NCBI GenBank assembly: GCA_020249145.1
Contig: JADCGF010000007.1
Location: 186,001-250,000 of the forward strand
DNA length: 64,000 nucleotides
Direction of reading: 5' to 3'
Source of the DNA: Roseomonas sp.
GTDB lineage: Bacteria > Pseudomonadota > Alphaproteobacteria > Acetobacterales > Acetobacteraceae
The first letter of the stretch is position 1, and the number at the start of each line of letters is the position of its first letter. Both the position numbers and the translations under genes were made by a program. Positions 27,598 through 36,818 of the stretch are shown here, piece after piece. The notes beneath the pieces are model-generated. The model had not been told where the DNA came from. It saw only the letters and a program-made list of their open reading frames with translations, and ran no database searches.

Positions 27598-29040
27598 ATG
27601 CCAACAACCTTACCCGGCCATGCCCCGATCGCCGTACTGACTGGCCCTGCGAGTGCTGCCATGGGTGCGCCGCCACCAGCGCTACCCGCTGCAACGCCCT
27701 TGGGGCAGGCCATCGCCACCATGGTGGCTGCGCGGGCTTCGGCCCTGCTGGCGCTGGATGGCACAGGCCGCGCCATTGGCATTCTGACCGAACAGGATAT
27801 CGCGCGCCGTGTGGTATTTCAGCTTGGGCCGGAAGCGCCGCTTGGCGCTGCCATGACCGCGCCACTGATTGCCTGCGCCGCGGATGAGGGGCTATGGCGC
27901 GCCATTGCGCTGCTCCGCCAGCATGGCCTCAGGCATTTGCCTGTGCTGGATGAAGGCGGGCGCTGCCTTGGCATGCTGCATCGGGCGGAGGCTTTGGCGG
28001 CTGTCTCGGGCGGGTTGCTCAGTCATCTTGAAGCGCTGTCCGGTAATGTCGCCGCCATCAAAGCCGCACAGGCCGGCATCGCCCGCGCGCTGCTGACCGA
28101 GGGGCTGAGCGCGGAAGCCGTGGTGCGCTTGGTCAATGGCATCAATCTTGACCTGCATCGGCGGATTCTGACGGAGACCATCGCCGATCACGGCCCGGCG
28201 CCGGTGCCCTTTACGTTGCTAGTCATGGGCAGCCTTGGGCGTGGCGAAAGCCTGCTGACGCCCGATCAGGATAATGGGCTGATGCTGCAAGACTACCCCG
28301 ATCAGGACCATGATGCGGTAGATGGCTGGTTCCGCCCCTTTACCGAGGATTTCAACCAACGCCTGGATCAGGCGGGGTTTCCGCTGTGTCCTGGCGGGAT
28401 CATGGCGCGCAATCCGCTCTGGCGGAAAACCGCGCGGCAATGGCGGGATCAGATGGGCGTCTGGGCCAATCGCCGGGCCGGTGCCGCGCTGCTGTTCGGC
28501 GATATCGTGTTTGATTTCCGCCCAGTGCAGGGCGATGCGGCTGAGGCTGCTTCGCTCCGCCAACATCTGGCCGGGCTATTGGCGTCGCGCCCGGCGTGGC
28601 TTGCCTCCATGGCGGCGCAGAATGCCAGCCTGCATGTGGGGCTGACGCTGTTTGGCGGCTTTGCGGATGATGAGCCCGGCCCCGGCAGCCGGACGGATTT
28701 GAAGCTGCATGGGCTGATGCCCTTGGTGGCCGCAACCCGGCTTTTGGGGCTGCGCGATGGTGTCACCGAAACGGGGACGGCGCAGCGCATCGCAGCCCTG
28801 GCCGCGCGCGGCAGCATCGCAGCGCGGGAAGCGAGTACCTTGCAGGCCGCCTTTGCCCTGCTGCTGGATGTGCTGCTGCGCCAGCAATTGGCCGATCTCG
28901 CGGCAGGCCGCCGCCCAGGCAATCTGGTGGATACGGCGGCCATGCTCAAGGAAACCCGGCAGGCGTTGCGGGAGGCTTTGAAGGCGGTGCGCAGCTTCTC
29001 CCGCACCAGCTTTGCCGGCTTTACTGGTGAGATTTGGTAG
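27598..29040 (+). CDS. CBS-domain protein with DUF294 putative nucleotidyltransferase domain
   Basis: Protein of 480 residues. The first 140 residues form a pair of CBS units (IGILTEQDIARRVVFQL and LRHLPVLDEGGRCLGMLHRAEAL), which usually bind adenosine nucleotides. The next part shows the nucleotidyltransferase-like signature MGSLGRGESLLTPDQDNGLM, with a glycine-serine pair and two acidic metal ligands (DQD). A C-terminal DUF294-associated helical domain follows. Genes of this type often neighbour acetate permeases and DnaQ-like exonucleases, as here. It is thought to sense energy state; no enzyme activity is established. Confidence 0.87.
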   Translation: MPTTLPGHAPIAVLTGPASAAMGAPPPALPAATPLGQAIATMVAARASALLALDGTGRAIGILTEQDIARRVVFQLGPEAPLGAAMTAPLIACAADEGLWRAIALLRQHGLRHLPVLDEGGRCLGMLHRAEALAAVSGGLLSHLEALSGNVAAIKAAQAGIARALLTEGLSAEAVVRLVNGINLDLHRRILTETIADHGPAPVPFTLLVMGSLGRGESLLTPDQDNGLMLQDYPDQDHDAVDGWFRPFTEDFNQRLDQAGFPLCPGGIMARNPLWRKTARQWRDQMGVWANRRAGAALLFGDIVFDFRPVQGDAAEAASLRQHLAGLLASRPAWLASMAAQNASLHVGLTLFGGFADDEPGPGSRTDLKLHGLMPLVAATRLLGLRDGVTETGTAQRIAALAARGSIAAREASTLQAAFALLLDVLLRQQLADLAAGRRPGNLVDTAAMLKETRQALREALKAVRSFSRTSFAGFTGEIW

Positions 29041-29049
29041 GAAGCGCCT

Positions 29050-29814
29050 TCAGAAATACTCTGCCGCCGCGGCCATGGCGGCAGTTATGCGGGCGCGCCG
29101 GGCCAATTCCGCCAAATCATCCACGCCGCGCGCCGCGGCACGCGCCAAAAGGCTGACCCAAAGGGCTGCGGTCGCTTCCGCATCGCCCAAGGCCTGGTGC
29201 CTTCCGGTGATCACAATTCCTGCCCGGCCGCAGAGCCCATCCAGGGAATGATCCGCTTCCTCGGGGTCTAGCCAACGCGAAGTCGCAACACTGCACAGAA
29301 ACGGATTGCCGATGGCGGGTGCGCCGCGAAACTCCTCGGCGAAGATCAGGGCGCGGTCGAAGGCAGCATTATGCGCGACCAGCACATCATTGCCGATGAA
29401 ATCCTGAAAACGGGCCAGCGCTTCGGCCGCCGGTGGGGCATCGGCCACCATGGCGTCCGTAATGCCGTGATAGCGGATGGAAGCGGGCGGGATGGCACGG
29501 CCAGGATTGACCAGGGTGGTGAAGCTTGCGCGCGCCTCGCCATCGCGCAGCCGGACCGCGCCGATGGAAAGCACGCGATCACCGCCGCTGACATCGAGCC
29601 CGGTCGCTTCCAGGTCAAACACCACATAGTTTTGCGCGATCAGCGGGCCGGCGGGGAGTGCCGCGTGGAAATGCGGCCGGGCGCGCAGAAATTCGCGCAA
29701 GGATGGTTTCAGCCCATGCCCGATCAGCCCAAGGGCACGGCGAAGAAAGCCGCTCATCTTTGGGCGTTCCGGCAAAGGGGTGGGCGTGGCGGGGCCATGG
29801 GCGGTTTCTGGCAT
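29050..29814 (-). CDS. 3'-5' exonuclease, DnaQ / DEDDh family
   Basis: Soluble exonuclease-domain protein. The metal-binding acidic residues are in FDLEATGLD (motif I), HNAAFDRALI (motif II) and the histidine-aspartate pair HQALGDAEAT (motif III, DEDDh type). It is closest to DNA polymerase III epsilon-like exonucleases, but the extra N-terminal 60 residues and context argue against the replicative subunit. The start ATG 29814 (MPETAHG) was chosen; GTG 29835 is in frame. It converges with the CBS/DUF294 gene, a pairing also seen near acetate permeases in other proteobacteria. Confidence 0.87.
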   Translation of the reverse strand: MPETAHGPATPTPLPERPKMSGFLRRALGLIGHGLKPSLREFLRARPHFHAALPAGPLIAQNYVVFDLEATGLDVSGGDRVLSIGAVRLRDGEARASFTTLVNPGRAIPPASIRYHGITDAMVADAPPAAEALARFQDFIGNDVLVAHNAAFDRALIFAEEFRGAPAIGNPFLCSVATSRWLDPEEADHSLDGLCGRAGIVITGRHQALGDAEATAALWVSLLARAAARGVDDLAELARRARITAAMAAAAEYF

Positions 29815-29940
29815 GGTTTGACGCCTGCTTTCCACACATTACGGCGGGTGGCTTGCGTCAGGGCTTGCGCTGCGCCCTGCCAAGGCGGCACTTTGGCGGT
29901 AGGACTCAAGTTCTGCCGTCGCTGAAACAAGGGGGAAACC

Positions 29941-31836
29941 ATGTCCGAGGCTTCGCATTATGACGCGACCCATGCGCGCTGGCGGCGCGACCCGGAAGCC
30001 TATTGGGCGGAAGCGGCGCGGGGCATTGATTGGGACCGCGCGCCGCAGCGCATTTTCGATGCCTCGATGGGGGTTTATGGTCGCTGGTTTCCCGATGCGG
30101 CGTTGAATACCTGCCACAATGCCGTGGATCGCCATGTCGCTGCCGGGCGCGGGCAGCAGGTGGCGATCATCTATGACAGCCCCATGACCGGGCAAATTCA
30201 GCGGATCACCTATGCCGAATTGCAGACCCGCGTGGCGAAGCTGGCGGGCGCTTTGGCGGCGCGCGGCATCAGCAAGGGTGATCGCGTTGTGATCTATATG
30301 CCCATGGTGCCGGAAGCGGCGATTGCCATGCTGGCGACTGCCCGGCTTGGTGCTGTGCATTCCGTTGTGTTTGGCGGTTTCGCCGCCGCCGAATTGGCTT
30401 CCCGTATAGCCGATGCCAAACCGAAGGCGATCATCAGTGCATCCTGCGGGTTGGAACCCGGGCGTGTGGTAAAATACAAACCGCTATTGGATGAGGCGAT
30501 TGCGCTTTCGCCGCATAAGCCATCATGCGTGCTGATCCTGCAAAGGCCAGAAGCGCCGTGTGAAATGATCGCAGGCCGCGATGAGGATTTGCTCGCCGCC
30601 GAAGCAGAAGCCGCGCCGCATGCTTGCGTTTCCGTCACCGCCACCGATCCGCTTTATATTCTTTACACATCGGGCACCACGGGCCAGCCGAAAGGGATTT
30701 TGCGCGACAATGGCGGGCATGCGGTGGCGCTGCATCATTCCATGGAATTGGTTTATGGCGTGAAGCCTGGGGATGTTTACTGGGCCGCTTCCGATGTCGG
30801 CTGGGTGGTTGGGCATTCCTACATCGTTTACGCGCCGTTGCTCGCCGGCTGCACGACGGTGCTGTTTGAAGGCAAGCCTGTCGGCACGCCAGATCCCGGC
30901 ACCTTCTGGCGCGTTTGCGCGGATCATGGGGTGAAGCTGTTGTTCACCGCCCCCACCGCCATTCGCGCCATCAAGAAGGAAGACCCGGAAGGCGTTTTTC
31001 TGAAGAAATATGACATGTCGAAGCTAGAAGCGCTTTATCTGGCCGGGGAGCGGTGTGACCCCGATACCATCATCTGGTCTGAACGCCTGCTGCAAAAACC
31101 TGTGATTGATCATTGGTGGCAGACAGAAACTGGCTGGACGATTACCGGCAATTTCCGAGGGCTCGGTCTTTTCCCAACCCGCGCCGGTTCCGGCGGCAAG
31201 CCCGCGCCAGGCTATGATGTGGTGGTACTGGATGAGGCTGGGCAGCCCGTGCCACGCGGACAGATTGGTAGCCTTGCGGTGAAGCTCCCCTTGCCGCCCT
31301 CAGCCTTGCCGACGCTCTACAATGCAGATGAGCGCTTCAAGGAAGCCTATCTGTCGCATTTTGAAGGCTATTACAGCACCGCCGATGCCGGGATGATTGA
31401 CGCGGAAGGCTATGTTTCGGTGATGAGCCGGACGGATGATATCATCAATGTCGCGGGGCATCGGCTTTCGACGGGTGCCATGGAGGAAGTCCTGGCCGCC
31501 CACCCCGATATTGCCGAATGCGCCGTGGTTGGTGTGCGCGATACGCTGAAGGGGCAAGTGCCGCTGGGCTTGGTGGTGGTGAAATCCGGGGTGAATAAGC
31601 CGGAAGAAACGCTGGCGCGGGAATTGATCGGCCTGGTGCGCGAAAAGATCGGCCCTGTTGCAGCGTTCAAGGATGCGAAGGTGGTGGCCCGCCTGCCAAA
31701 GACCCGCAGCGGCAAAATTCTGCGCGCCACCATGCGCAAAATCGCGGATGCCGAACCCTACACCGTGCCGCCGACCATTGATGATCCGGCCATTCTGGAG
31801 GAAATCACGGTCGTGCTGAAAGGCGCGATGAGGTGA
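29941..31836 (+). CDS. prpE: propionate--CoA ligase (propionyl-CoA synthetase)
   Basis: AMP-forming acyl-CoA synthetase of 631 residues that activates propionate, with acetate as a weaker substrate. The adenylation loop YTSGTTGQPKG, the WWQTETGW core and the C-terminal catalytic lysine in KTRSGKILRATMRKI are all present. The N-terminal DIDWDRAPQRIFD-like pattern and length separate it from acetyl-CoA synthetase. AAGGGGG precedes the ATG with good spacing. With the symporter operon upstream it indicates uptake and activation of short-chain acids. Confidence 0.92.
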   Translation: MSEASHYDATHARWRRDPEAYWAEAARGIDWDRAPQRIFDASMGVYGRWFPDAALNTCHNAVDRHVAAGRGQQVAIIYDSPMTGQIQRITYAELQTRVAKLAGALAARGISKGDRVVIYMPMVPEAAIAMLATARLGAVHSVVFGGFAAAELASRIADAKPKAIISASCGLEPGRVVKYKPLLDEAIALSPHKPSCVLILQRPEAPCEMIAGRDEDLLAAEAEAAPHACVSVTATDPLYILYTSGTTGQPKGILRDNGGHAVALHHSMELVYGVKPGDVYWAASDVGWVVGHSYIVYAPLLAGCTTVLFEGKPVGTPDPGTFWRVCADHGVKLLFTAPTAIRAIKKEDPEGVFLKKYDMSKLEALYLAGERCDPDTIIWSERLLQKPVIDHWWQTETGWTITGNFRGLGLFPTRAGSGGKPAPGYDVVVLDEAGQPVPRGQIGSLAVKLPLPPSALPTLYNADERFKEAYLSHFEGYYSTADAGMIDAEGYVSVMSRTDDIINVAGHRLSTGAMEEVLAAHPDIAECAVVGVRDTLKGQVPLGLVVVKSGVNKPEETLARELIGLVREKIGPVAAFKDAKVVARLPKTRSGKILRATMRKIADAEPYTVPPTIDDPAILEEITVVLKGAMR

Positions 31837-31842
31837 TCCGAG

Positions 31843-32271
31843 TTAATCCTCGATCCCATCACGGTTCTCAATGCTCATGAAGGTTGCGGTCAGGAAGGCG
31901 ATCAACTTTTCCTGATCCGCCATCACCGCAAAAATTTCCGTCTGCACCAGGGTAAGCGTGCGCCCAGCCTTCAGCACCTTGCCGCGCGAGAGAATGCGGT
32001 CCCCGGCGGCAGGGGCGAGGAAATTGATTTTCATTTCCGTTGTCAGCACACCGCGACTGGCGGGCATGAGGCTCAGCGCGGCATAACCCGCCGCACTATC
32101 GGCAATGGCGGTCAAAGCACCGCCATGGACAAAGCCATGCTGTTGCGAAAGCTCCGGCTTTGGCGCGAGCGTGATTTCAACCTGCCCCGGCGCGATGCTG
32201 GTCATCTCCGCGCCAAAAAGGCGCATTAGCCCCTGCTTGGCGAAGCTTTGGCGCAGACGGGTTTCCATCAT
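31843..32271 (-). CDS. PaaI-family thioesterase (hotdog fold)
   Basis: Hotdog-fold acyl-CoA thioesterase of 142 residues. The conserved HGFVHGGALTAIADSAAGYAA segment, with the catalytic aspartate, and the later INFLAPAAGDRILSRGKVLKAGRTL fit the PaaI/YbgC-like group. It lies 11 bases downstream of yebC on the same strand. It converges with prpE, six bases apart. The acyl group it hydrolyses is unknown. Confidence 0.85.
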   Translation of the reverse strand: MMETRLRQSFAKQGLMRLFGAEMTSIAPGQVEITLAPKPELSQQHGFVHGGALTAIADSAAGYAALSLMPASRGVLTTEMKINFLAPAAGDRILSRGKVLKAGRTLTLVQTEIFAVMADQEKLIAFLTATFMSIENRDGIED

Positions 32272-32282
32272 GCTGATGGCGC

Positions 32283-33005
32283 CTATTCCACTTCCAGATT
32301 GGCGTAGATGTTCTGGATATCGTCGTGATCATCCAAAAGATCGAGCAGCTTCACCACATCCTTTGCGCGTTCCTCATCCAGCTTGATGTCATTGGTGGAC
32401 CACCATTCAAGCTTGGCGCTTTCCGCCGTGCCGAAGCTGGCTTCCAGCGCATCGCGCACCGCGGCGAAATCCTCAACGCCGGTGGACACCTCATGGCCTT
32501 CTTCGGTGCTTGCCACATCCTCGGCGCCGGCTTCAATGGCGGCTTCCAGCATGGCATCGGCTGAAGCGATGTCAGACTTGTAGCGCAGCACGCCCTTGCG
32601 TTCGAATTGGAAGGCAACGGAGTTTGTCTCCCCCAGCGCTCCACCATTCTTGGCGAATATGGACCGCAAATCACCGCCGGTGCGGTTGCGGTTATCGGTC
32701 AAAGCCTCGGCGATGATCGCGATGCCATGCGGGCCATAGCCTTCATAGCGCACTTCCTCATAATCCTCCCCCTGGCCGGCGGTGGAAGCGCGCTTGATGG
32801 CGCGGTCAATCGTGTCGCGTGTCATATTCGCGGTCAGTGCGGCTTTCACCGCGGCGCGCAGGCGCGGATTGGCCGCCGGATCAGGCATGCCGATTTTGGC
32901 CGAGACGGTGATTTCGCGGATCAGCTTGCCGAAGGCCTGGGCTTTTTTGGCACCCTGGGCCGCCTTGCGGTGCATGACGTTTTTCGCGTGGGAATGGCCG
33001 GCCAT
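32283..33005 (-). CDS. YebC/PmpR family protein
   Basis: Protein of 240 residues that begins [27 protein letters not shown], the conserved opening of YebC proteins. Highly acidic C-terminal domains follow ([22 protein letters not shown], and [11 protein letters not shown] at the end). The family has been described both as DNA-binding transcriptional regulators and as ribosome-associated factors that relieve stalling. Start ATG 33005 fits the family N-terminus; a longer frame exists but is unlikely. It lies 71 bases after the metallophosphoesterase gene. Confidence 0.94.
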   Translation of the reverse strand: MAGHSHAKNVMHRKAAQGAKKAQAFGKLIREITVSAKIGMPDPAANPRLRAAVKAALTANMTRDTIDRAIKRASTAGQGEDYEEVRYEGYGPHGIAIIAEALTDNRNRTGGDLRSIFAKNGGALGETNSVAFQFERKGVLRYKSDIASADAMLEAAIEAGAEDVASTEEGHEVSTGVEDFAAVRDALEASFGTAESAKLEWWSTNDIKLDEERAKDVVKLLDLLDDHDDIQNIYANLEVE

Positions 33006-33076
33006 TGCCGTAACTCTCAGTGATTGGAGGGCAGAGGCGCGGCTTATATCCGGCGAAAAGGGTGGCGCCAAGCTGT

Positions 33077-33898
33077 TCAGACCAGAGGCATAACCGCTTC
33101 CAGCCCACCACCAAGACGCAAGGGCGCCACCCGGCGCGCAAGCCCGGTGGCATCATCGGTTTCCACAAACAGTCCGCAGATCGTGGCTTCCGCTTCCGCA
33201 GGCGCCAGCCGTTCCGCCGGCACCTTGCGCCAGAAGCGGATGGAAGCGCCGGCCTTTTGCATGCCGATCACGCTATCATAATCGCCGCACATGCCGGCAT
33301 CGGTCTGAAACGCCGTGCCGCCGGGCAGGATGCGGTGATCGGCAGTCGGCACATGGGTATGGGTGCCGATCACAAGGCTCACACGGCCATCAAAACTATG
33401 GCCCATGGCCTGTTTTTCGGATGATGCCTCGGCATGAAAATCAATGATGATGGCCTGCACCGTGCCTTGCGGGCCAAGGCTATGCTGCGCCAATTCCGCC
33501 TGAATGGCGCGGAAGGGATCATCCAAGGGTTCCATGAACAACCGCCCCATGGCCTGCAGCACCAAAGCCCGCCTGCCATCGGCCAGCACCGCCACCACCG
33601 CACCCTTCCCCGGCGTGCCGGGCGGGTAATTCAACGGGCGGATCAGGCGCGGTTCGGTTTCGATATAGGGGATGATTTCCTTCCGGTCCCAGGCGTGATT
33701 GCCAAGCGTCAGCACATCCGCACCCGCGATAAACAGCGCCCGCGCCATCTCCGGCGCCAGGCCGAACCCGTGCGAAGCATTCTCCGCATTCACCACCACA
33801 AGATCGAGCCGGAGTTTTTCGCGCAATCCCGGCAAGGTTGCGGTCACGGCATCACGCCCGGCGCGGCCAACAATATCGCCAAGGAAAAGCAGCCTCAC
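33077..33898 (-). CDS. TIGR00282-type metallophosphoesterase (YmdB-like)
   Basis: Calcineurin-like phosphoesterase of 273 residues. Metal-ligand motifs are visible in order: [47 protein letters not shown] and [14 protein letters not shown]. YmdB of Bacillus hydrolyses cyclic nucleotides and influences mRNA levels; the activity here is inferred from family. The start is GTG 33898, since it overlaps the TGA of the upstream cyclo-ligase gene (GTGA). Confidence 0.88.
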   Translation of the reverse strand: MRLLFLGDIVGRAGRDAVTATLPGLREKLRLDLVVVNAENASHGFGLAPEMARALFIAGADVLTLGNHAWDRKEIIPYIETEPRLIRPLNYPPGTPGKGAVVAVLADGRRALVLQAMGRLFMEPLDDPFRAIQAELAQHSLGPQGTVQAIIIDFHAEASSEKQAMGHSFDGRVSLVIGTHTHVPTADHRILPGGTAFQTDAGMCGDYDSVIGMQKAGASIRFWRKVPAERLAPAEAEATICGLFVETDDATGLARRVAPLRLGGGLEAVMPLV

Positions 33899-34488
33899 AC
33901 GGGGTCTCCACACATAATCACGCTGTCTTCGGTGGCGATCAGGGGCAGGCGAAAATCCTGCGGCCCCGCCGGCACTGCGGCCATTTCCTGCCCCGCATAG
34001 GCGATACCGATGGCTTTTGCACCCGGCAGCGCGGCCAGGGTGCGATCATAATAACCGCCACCATAACCCAGCCGCCGCCCGGCGCGGTCAAAGGCCAAAA
34101 GCGGCACCAGCAGGATATCGGGACGCAGCTCATTGCCTGCCAAGGGTTCCGACGTACCCATGGGGCCGGGGCGAAGTCCCTCCCCCGGCGCCCAGGCGCG
34201 AAAGCCAAGCGGCTGGCCGCGCGGCGGCGTGACCGGAAGCGCCAGGGCGTGGCCGCGTGCGGCCAAGGCCAGCATCAAGGGGCGCGGGTCCATCTCATCC
34301 CCCATTGGCCAATAGCCGGCGATGATGGCGCCCTCGGGCGGCGCGTGCCGGGCCAAAAGGGCCCCTGCCAATCGTTTGGGTGCATCAGGGCTGAAAAGCG
34401 TGGCGCGATGCGCGCGCGCTGATGTGCGCGCCGCGGCCTTGGCTGCCTGCAAAACAACATCCGATGCAGCGGCTTGGGCCTCGGTCAC
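33895..34488 (-). CDS. 5-formyltetrahydrofolate cyclo-ligase
   Basis: Converts 5-formyl-tetrahydrofolate to methenyl-tetrahydrofolate with ATP. The protein has 197 residues from GTG 34488 and carries the signature RLGYGGGYYDRTL with the ATP-binding region, plus PLLAFDRAGRR. An upstream in-frame ATG at 34527 is rejected because it lies in the 3' arm of the 6S RNA stem. AGGAA sits about seven bases before the GTG. In many proteobacteria this gene (ygfA) directly follows the 6S RNA gene, as here. Confidence 0.92.
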   Translation of the reverse strand: MTEAQAAASDVVLQAAKAAARTSARAHRATLFSPDAPKRLAGALLARHAPPEGAIIAGYWPMGDEMDPRPLMLALAARGHALALPVTPPRGQPLGFRAWAPGEGLRPGPMGTSEPLAGNELRPDILLVPLLAFDRAGRRLGYGGGYYDRTLAALPGAKAIGIAYAGQEMAAVPAGPQDFRLPLIATEDSVIMCGDPV

Positions 34489-34512
34489 GCAGGGTTCCTG
34501 ATGGCAAATGGG

Positions 34513-34670
34513 GTGCGGAGCCACCATGGCCGCTGGCCTATCATCCTCCCAAGGCCTGCGTCAGCAGGTGGGCACCAGATACCCGAACCACGGTCCGGAC
34601 AGAGCCAGCTCCCGGAGGATGTGCATTGGCCCCGGGGATGAATTGCCTGGCGCACCTGGCAGCCCCGCAG
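34513..34670 (-). ncRNA. ssrS: 6S RNA (RNA polymerase-binding regulatory RNA)
   Basis: The 150-base gap between zapA and the cyclo-ligase gene is the classic site of 6S RNA. On the minus strand the 5' arm GCGGGGCTGCCA (34668-34657) pairs over 12 bases with the 3' arm TGGTGGCTCCGC (34526-34515), counting G-U pairs. Further pairing is seen inside (TCATCC with GGATGA; GGCC with GGCC), leaving an interrupted long hairpin with a central unpaired zone. Size, shape and neighbours fit 6S RNA, which binds the sigma-70 holoenzyme. Exact ends are uncertain by several bases. Confidence 0.8.
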
Positions 34671-34677
34671 GAGCTAG

Positions 34678-35013
34678 TTAGGCTTCCTCAAGCCGCGCGG
34701 CAATGGCTTCCAGCTTTTCGGCGAGCCGCACCAAGCCATCGGCAAGTGCCGGATCGGGCGCCGGGGCTTCGGCGGCAACGGCACCGCCGGCCTTCAGCGC
34801 ATCATTTTCCGCCTTCAAATCCATGGCTTCATCGGCCAATTGCAAGGCGGCCAGCAGCAGCATGCGGGTTTCGCCAAATTGGATACCCATGGCTTTCAGC
34901 GCGGAAATGCGTTGATCCACCTCGGCAGCCATATTGGTCAGGTGCTTTTCCTGACCATCCTGGCAGGCCACCGGATGGGCATAGCCGCCGACACGGACCG
35001 TGACCTGCGCCAT
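34678..35013 (-). CDS. zapA: cell division protein ZapA
   Basis: FtsZ-ring associated protein of 111 residues. The start MAQVTVRVGGYAHPVACQDGQEKHLTNMAAEVD matches ZapA openings; the C-terminal two thirds is a coiled coil (LKAENDALK, then LAEKLEAIAARLEEA). It promotes FtsZ filament bundling at midcell. The ATG overlaps the TGA of the DUF4164 gene by one base. The 6S RNA follows directly after its stop. Confidence 0.92.
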   Translation of the reverse strand: MAQVTVRVGGYAHPVACQDGQEKHLTNMAAEVDQRISALKAMGIQFGETRMLLLAALQLADEAMDLKAENDALKAGGAVAAEAPAPDPALADGLVRLAEKLEAIAARLEEA

Positions 35014-35222
35014 CAGCCCTCATCCCCCAAATTGGCGCGCAGCTTGGCGATGGTGGCATCGAGCCGGGTAGCAAGGGCAGCAACGGCAGCCTTCGGCACC
35101 ATATCGCCTTCACCGGGCGGGGCGGCGGCACGGCGGGCTTCCACAGCGCGATCAAGGCGTTCCAGGGCTGCTTCCAGCCGGATCATCGCCGCACCCATTG
35201 TGTCAGCTTGCTGCTCGCTCAT
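35013..35222 (-). CDS. small coiled-coil protein, DUF4164-like
   Basis: Protein of 69 residues from ATG 35222 (MSEQQADTMGAAMIRLEAALERLDRAVEARR). It is almost entirely predicted coiled coil with heptad-like leucines and is encoded directly upstream of zapA, overlapping it by one base. This location and composition match the DUF4164 proteins of alphaproteobacteria. A division-related role is an inference. TGGAAAAG precedes the ATG. Confidence 0.8.
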   Translation of the reverse strand: MSEQQADTMGAAMIRLEAALERLDRAVEARRAAAPPGEGDMVPKAAVAALATRLDATIAKLRANLGDEG

Positions 35223-35303
35223 GCTTTTCCAAATGCCTTGGCGCCAAAGGTTCTTGCGGCTAAGGATCACTGAAATGCTTGGCATGCAAAGGCCTCTGGG
35301 TCA

Positions 35304-35753
35304 ATGGTAAAGGCGTTTCTGAAGCTGCCGGCGGTGGTGGTGCATGGGCGCGGGCAGGCCGAATGGGCGTTGCGGGTCGCGGCCGGGCGGCCCTTGCTGC
35401 TGGTGTCTGCCCAGGGGGCCGCGCTGAATGCCGGACCCGCCTGGTTCAAGGCCGTGCTAGACCAGGCGGCGGCGGCGCATCCCGGCGCGCCTTTCCAAGC
35501 GGCGCTGGATTGCGCCGCCGCCCCAGGGGCCATGCTGGCCGCCTTGCGCGCTGGCTTCAAGCTGGTGATTTTCGATCTGGGGCATCCCGCCGTCGCAAGC
35601 GTGCTGGGCGCCGCCGCCGAAGCCGGGGCGGAGGTTCTGGGCACCAGGCCGCCAGCGCTGGATATGGCGGGGCTTGATCCACGCCGGCGGGATGATGAAA
35701 GGCGCATTGCTGCGCTTTTCGCCACAGTGCCGCCACAGGATCAGCCGACATAA
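35304..35753 (+). CDS. conserved hypothetical protein upstream of the class I aldolase gene
   Basis: Unrecognised protein of 149 residues, alanine-rich, with no transmembrane segment. The pattern (LLLVSAQGAALNAGPAWFKAVLDQAAAAHP, later LVIFDLGHPAVASVLGAAAEAGAEVLGTRPP) suggests a small alpha/beta fold. It lies 72 bases upstream of the aldolase gene on the same strand and may be co-transcribed. No function is proposed. Confidence 0.65.
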   Translation: MVKAFLKLPAVVVHGRGQAEWALRVAAGRPLLLVSAQGAALNAGPAWFKAVLDQAAAAHPGAPFQAALDCAAAPGAMLAALRAGFKLVIFDLGHPAVASVLGAAAEAGAEVLGTRPPALDMAGLDPRRRDDERRIAALFATVPPQDQPT

Positions 35754-35825
35754 CGCACCCGTGACAGTCAATGCCGGCTGGGCTATCGCCCCATTCGCCC
35801 TTCGAGCAACGAAAAGGAACCCAAG

Positions 35826-36746
35826 ATGAAGCTGACGCGCCGCGTGAAGGAAATCCTCTCCTGGTATGAAAGCGATACTCCCGGCACCAAGGCGAATCTC
35901 GCCCGCATTCTGATGGAAGGGAAGCTTGGCGGCACGGGGCGCATGGTGATCCTGCCGGTGGATCAGGGCTTTGAACATGGCCCGGCGCGGTCCTTTGCAC
36001 CAAACCCGGCGGCCTACGATCCGCATTATCACTTCGAATTGGCGATTGAAGCGGGCTTGAATGCCTACGCCGCGCCGCTTGGCATGATTGAAGCCGGCGC
36101 CGCCACTTTCGCCGGTGCTATCCCGACCATCCTGAAGGTCAATTCATCCAATAGCCTTTCCACCACCAAGGATCAGGCAGTGACAGGTTCGGTTGCCGAT
36201 GCGCTGCGGCTTGGGTGTTCCGCGATTGGCTTCACCATCTATCCTTCATCCGAATACCAGTTTGAGATGATGGAAGAACTCCGCGAATTGGCGGAAGAAG
36301 CCAAGGCAGCGGGGCTTGCCGTGGTGGTCTGGTCCTATCCGCGCGGGCCGATGCTGGACAAGAATGGCGAAACCGCCTTCGACATCTGCGCCTATGCGGC
36401 GCACATGGCGGCGCTGATGGGTGCCCATATCATCAAGGTGAAGCCGCCCACCGATGTGCTGAGCCTGGATGCCGCGAAGAAGGTTTATATTGAGCGCAAG
36501 ATTGACGGCAGCGATCTGGCCAAGCGCATCAGCCATGTGGTGCAGGCCTGCTTTAATGGGCGCCGGCTAGTGGTGTTCTCAGGCGGTGAGGCGAAGGGCA
36601 CAGACGCGCTGCTGGCGGAAGCGCGCGCCATTCATGCTGGTGGCGGCAATGGGTCCATCGTTGGCCGCAACGCCTTCCAGCGCCCGAAGGATGAGGCGCT
36701 GAAGCTGCTCGGCCAGATGATTGAGGTCTATAAGGGCAAGGCTTGA
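35826..36746 (+). CDS. class I fructose-bisphosphate aldolase (DhnA/FbaB type)
   Basis: Schiff-base aldolase of 306 residues of the archaeal-type/DhnA family, cleaving fructose 1,6-bisphosphate in glycolysis and joining trioses in gluconeogenesis. Motifs include LPVDQGFEHGPARSF near the start and the Schiff-base lysine segment HIIKVKPPTD. VVFSGGEAKGTDALL and GNGSIVGRNAFQRP bind phosphate. AAAAGGAA precedes the ATG. It stands just before the carotenoid genes but has no obvious link to them. Confidence 0.9.
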   Translation: MKLTRRVKEILSWYESDTPGTKANLARILMEGKLGGTGRMVILPVDQGFEHGPARSFAPNPAAYDPHYHFELAIEAGLNAYAAPLGMIEAGAATFAGAIPTILKVNSSNSLSTTKDQAVTGSVADALRLGCSAIGFTIYPSSEYQFEMMEELRELAEEAKAAGLAVVVWSYPRGPMLDKNGETAFDICAYAAHMAALMGAHIIKVKPPTDVLSLDAAKKVYIERKIDGSDLAKRISHVVQACFNGRRLVVFSGGEAKGTDALLAEARAIHAGGGNGSIVGRNAFQRPKDEALKLLGQMIEVYKGKA

Positions 36747-36818
36747 AGCGCAGAGGAACCCGCTTGACCCGCAGCGCGATGCGGGCGGAAATGGCCGGGT
36801 GACAAGGCGGCTTTTGCA

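Noticed and set aside
34489..34527. ATG 34527 as start of the cyclo-ligase gene
   Set aside because: The codon lies within the 3' arm of the 6S RNA stem and has no ribosome site; GTG 34488 has AGGAA at good spacing.
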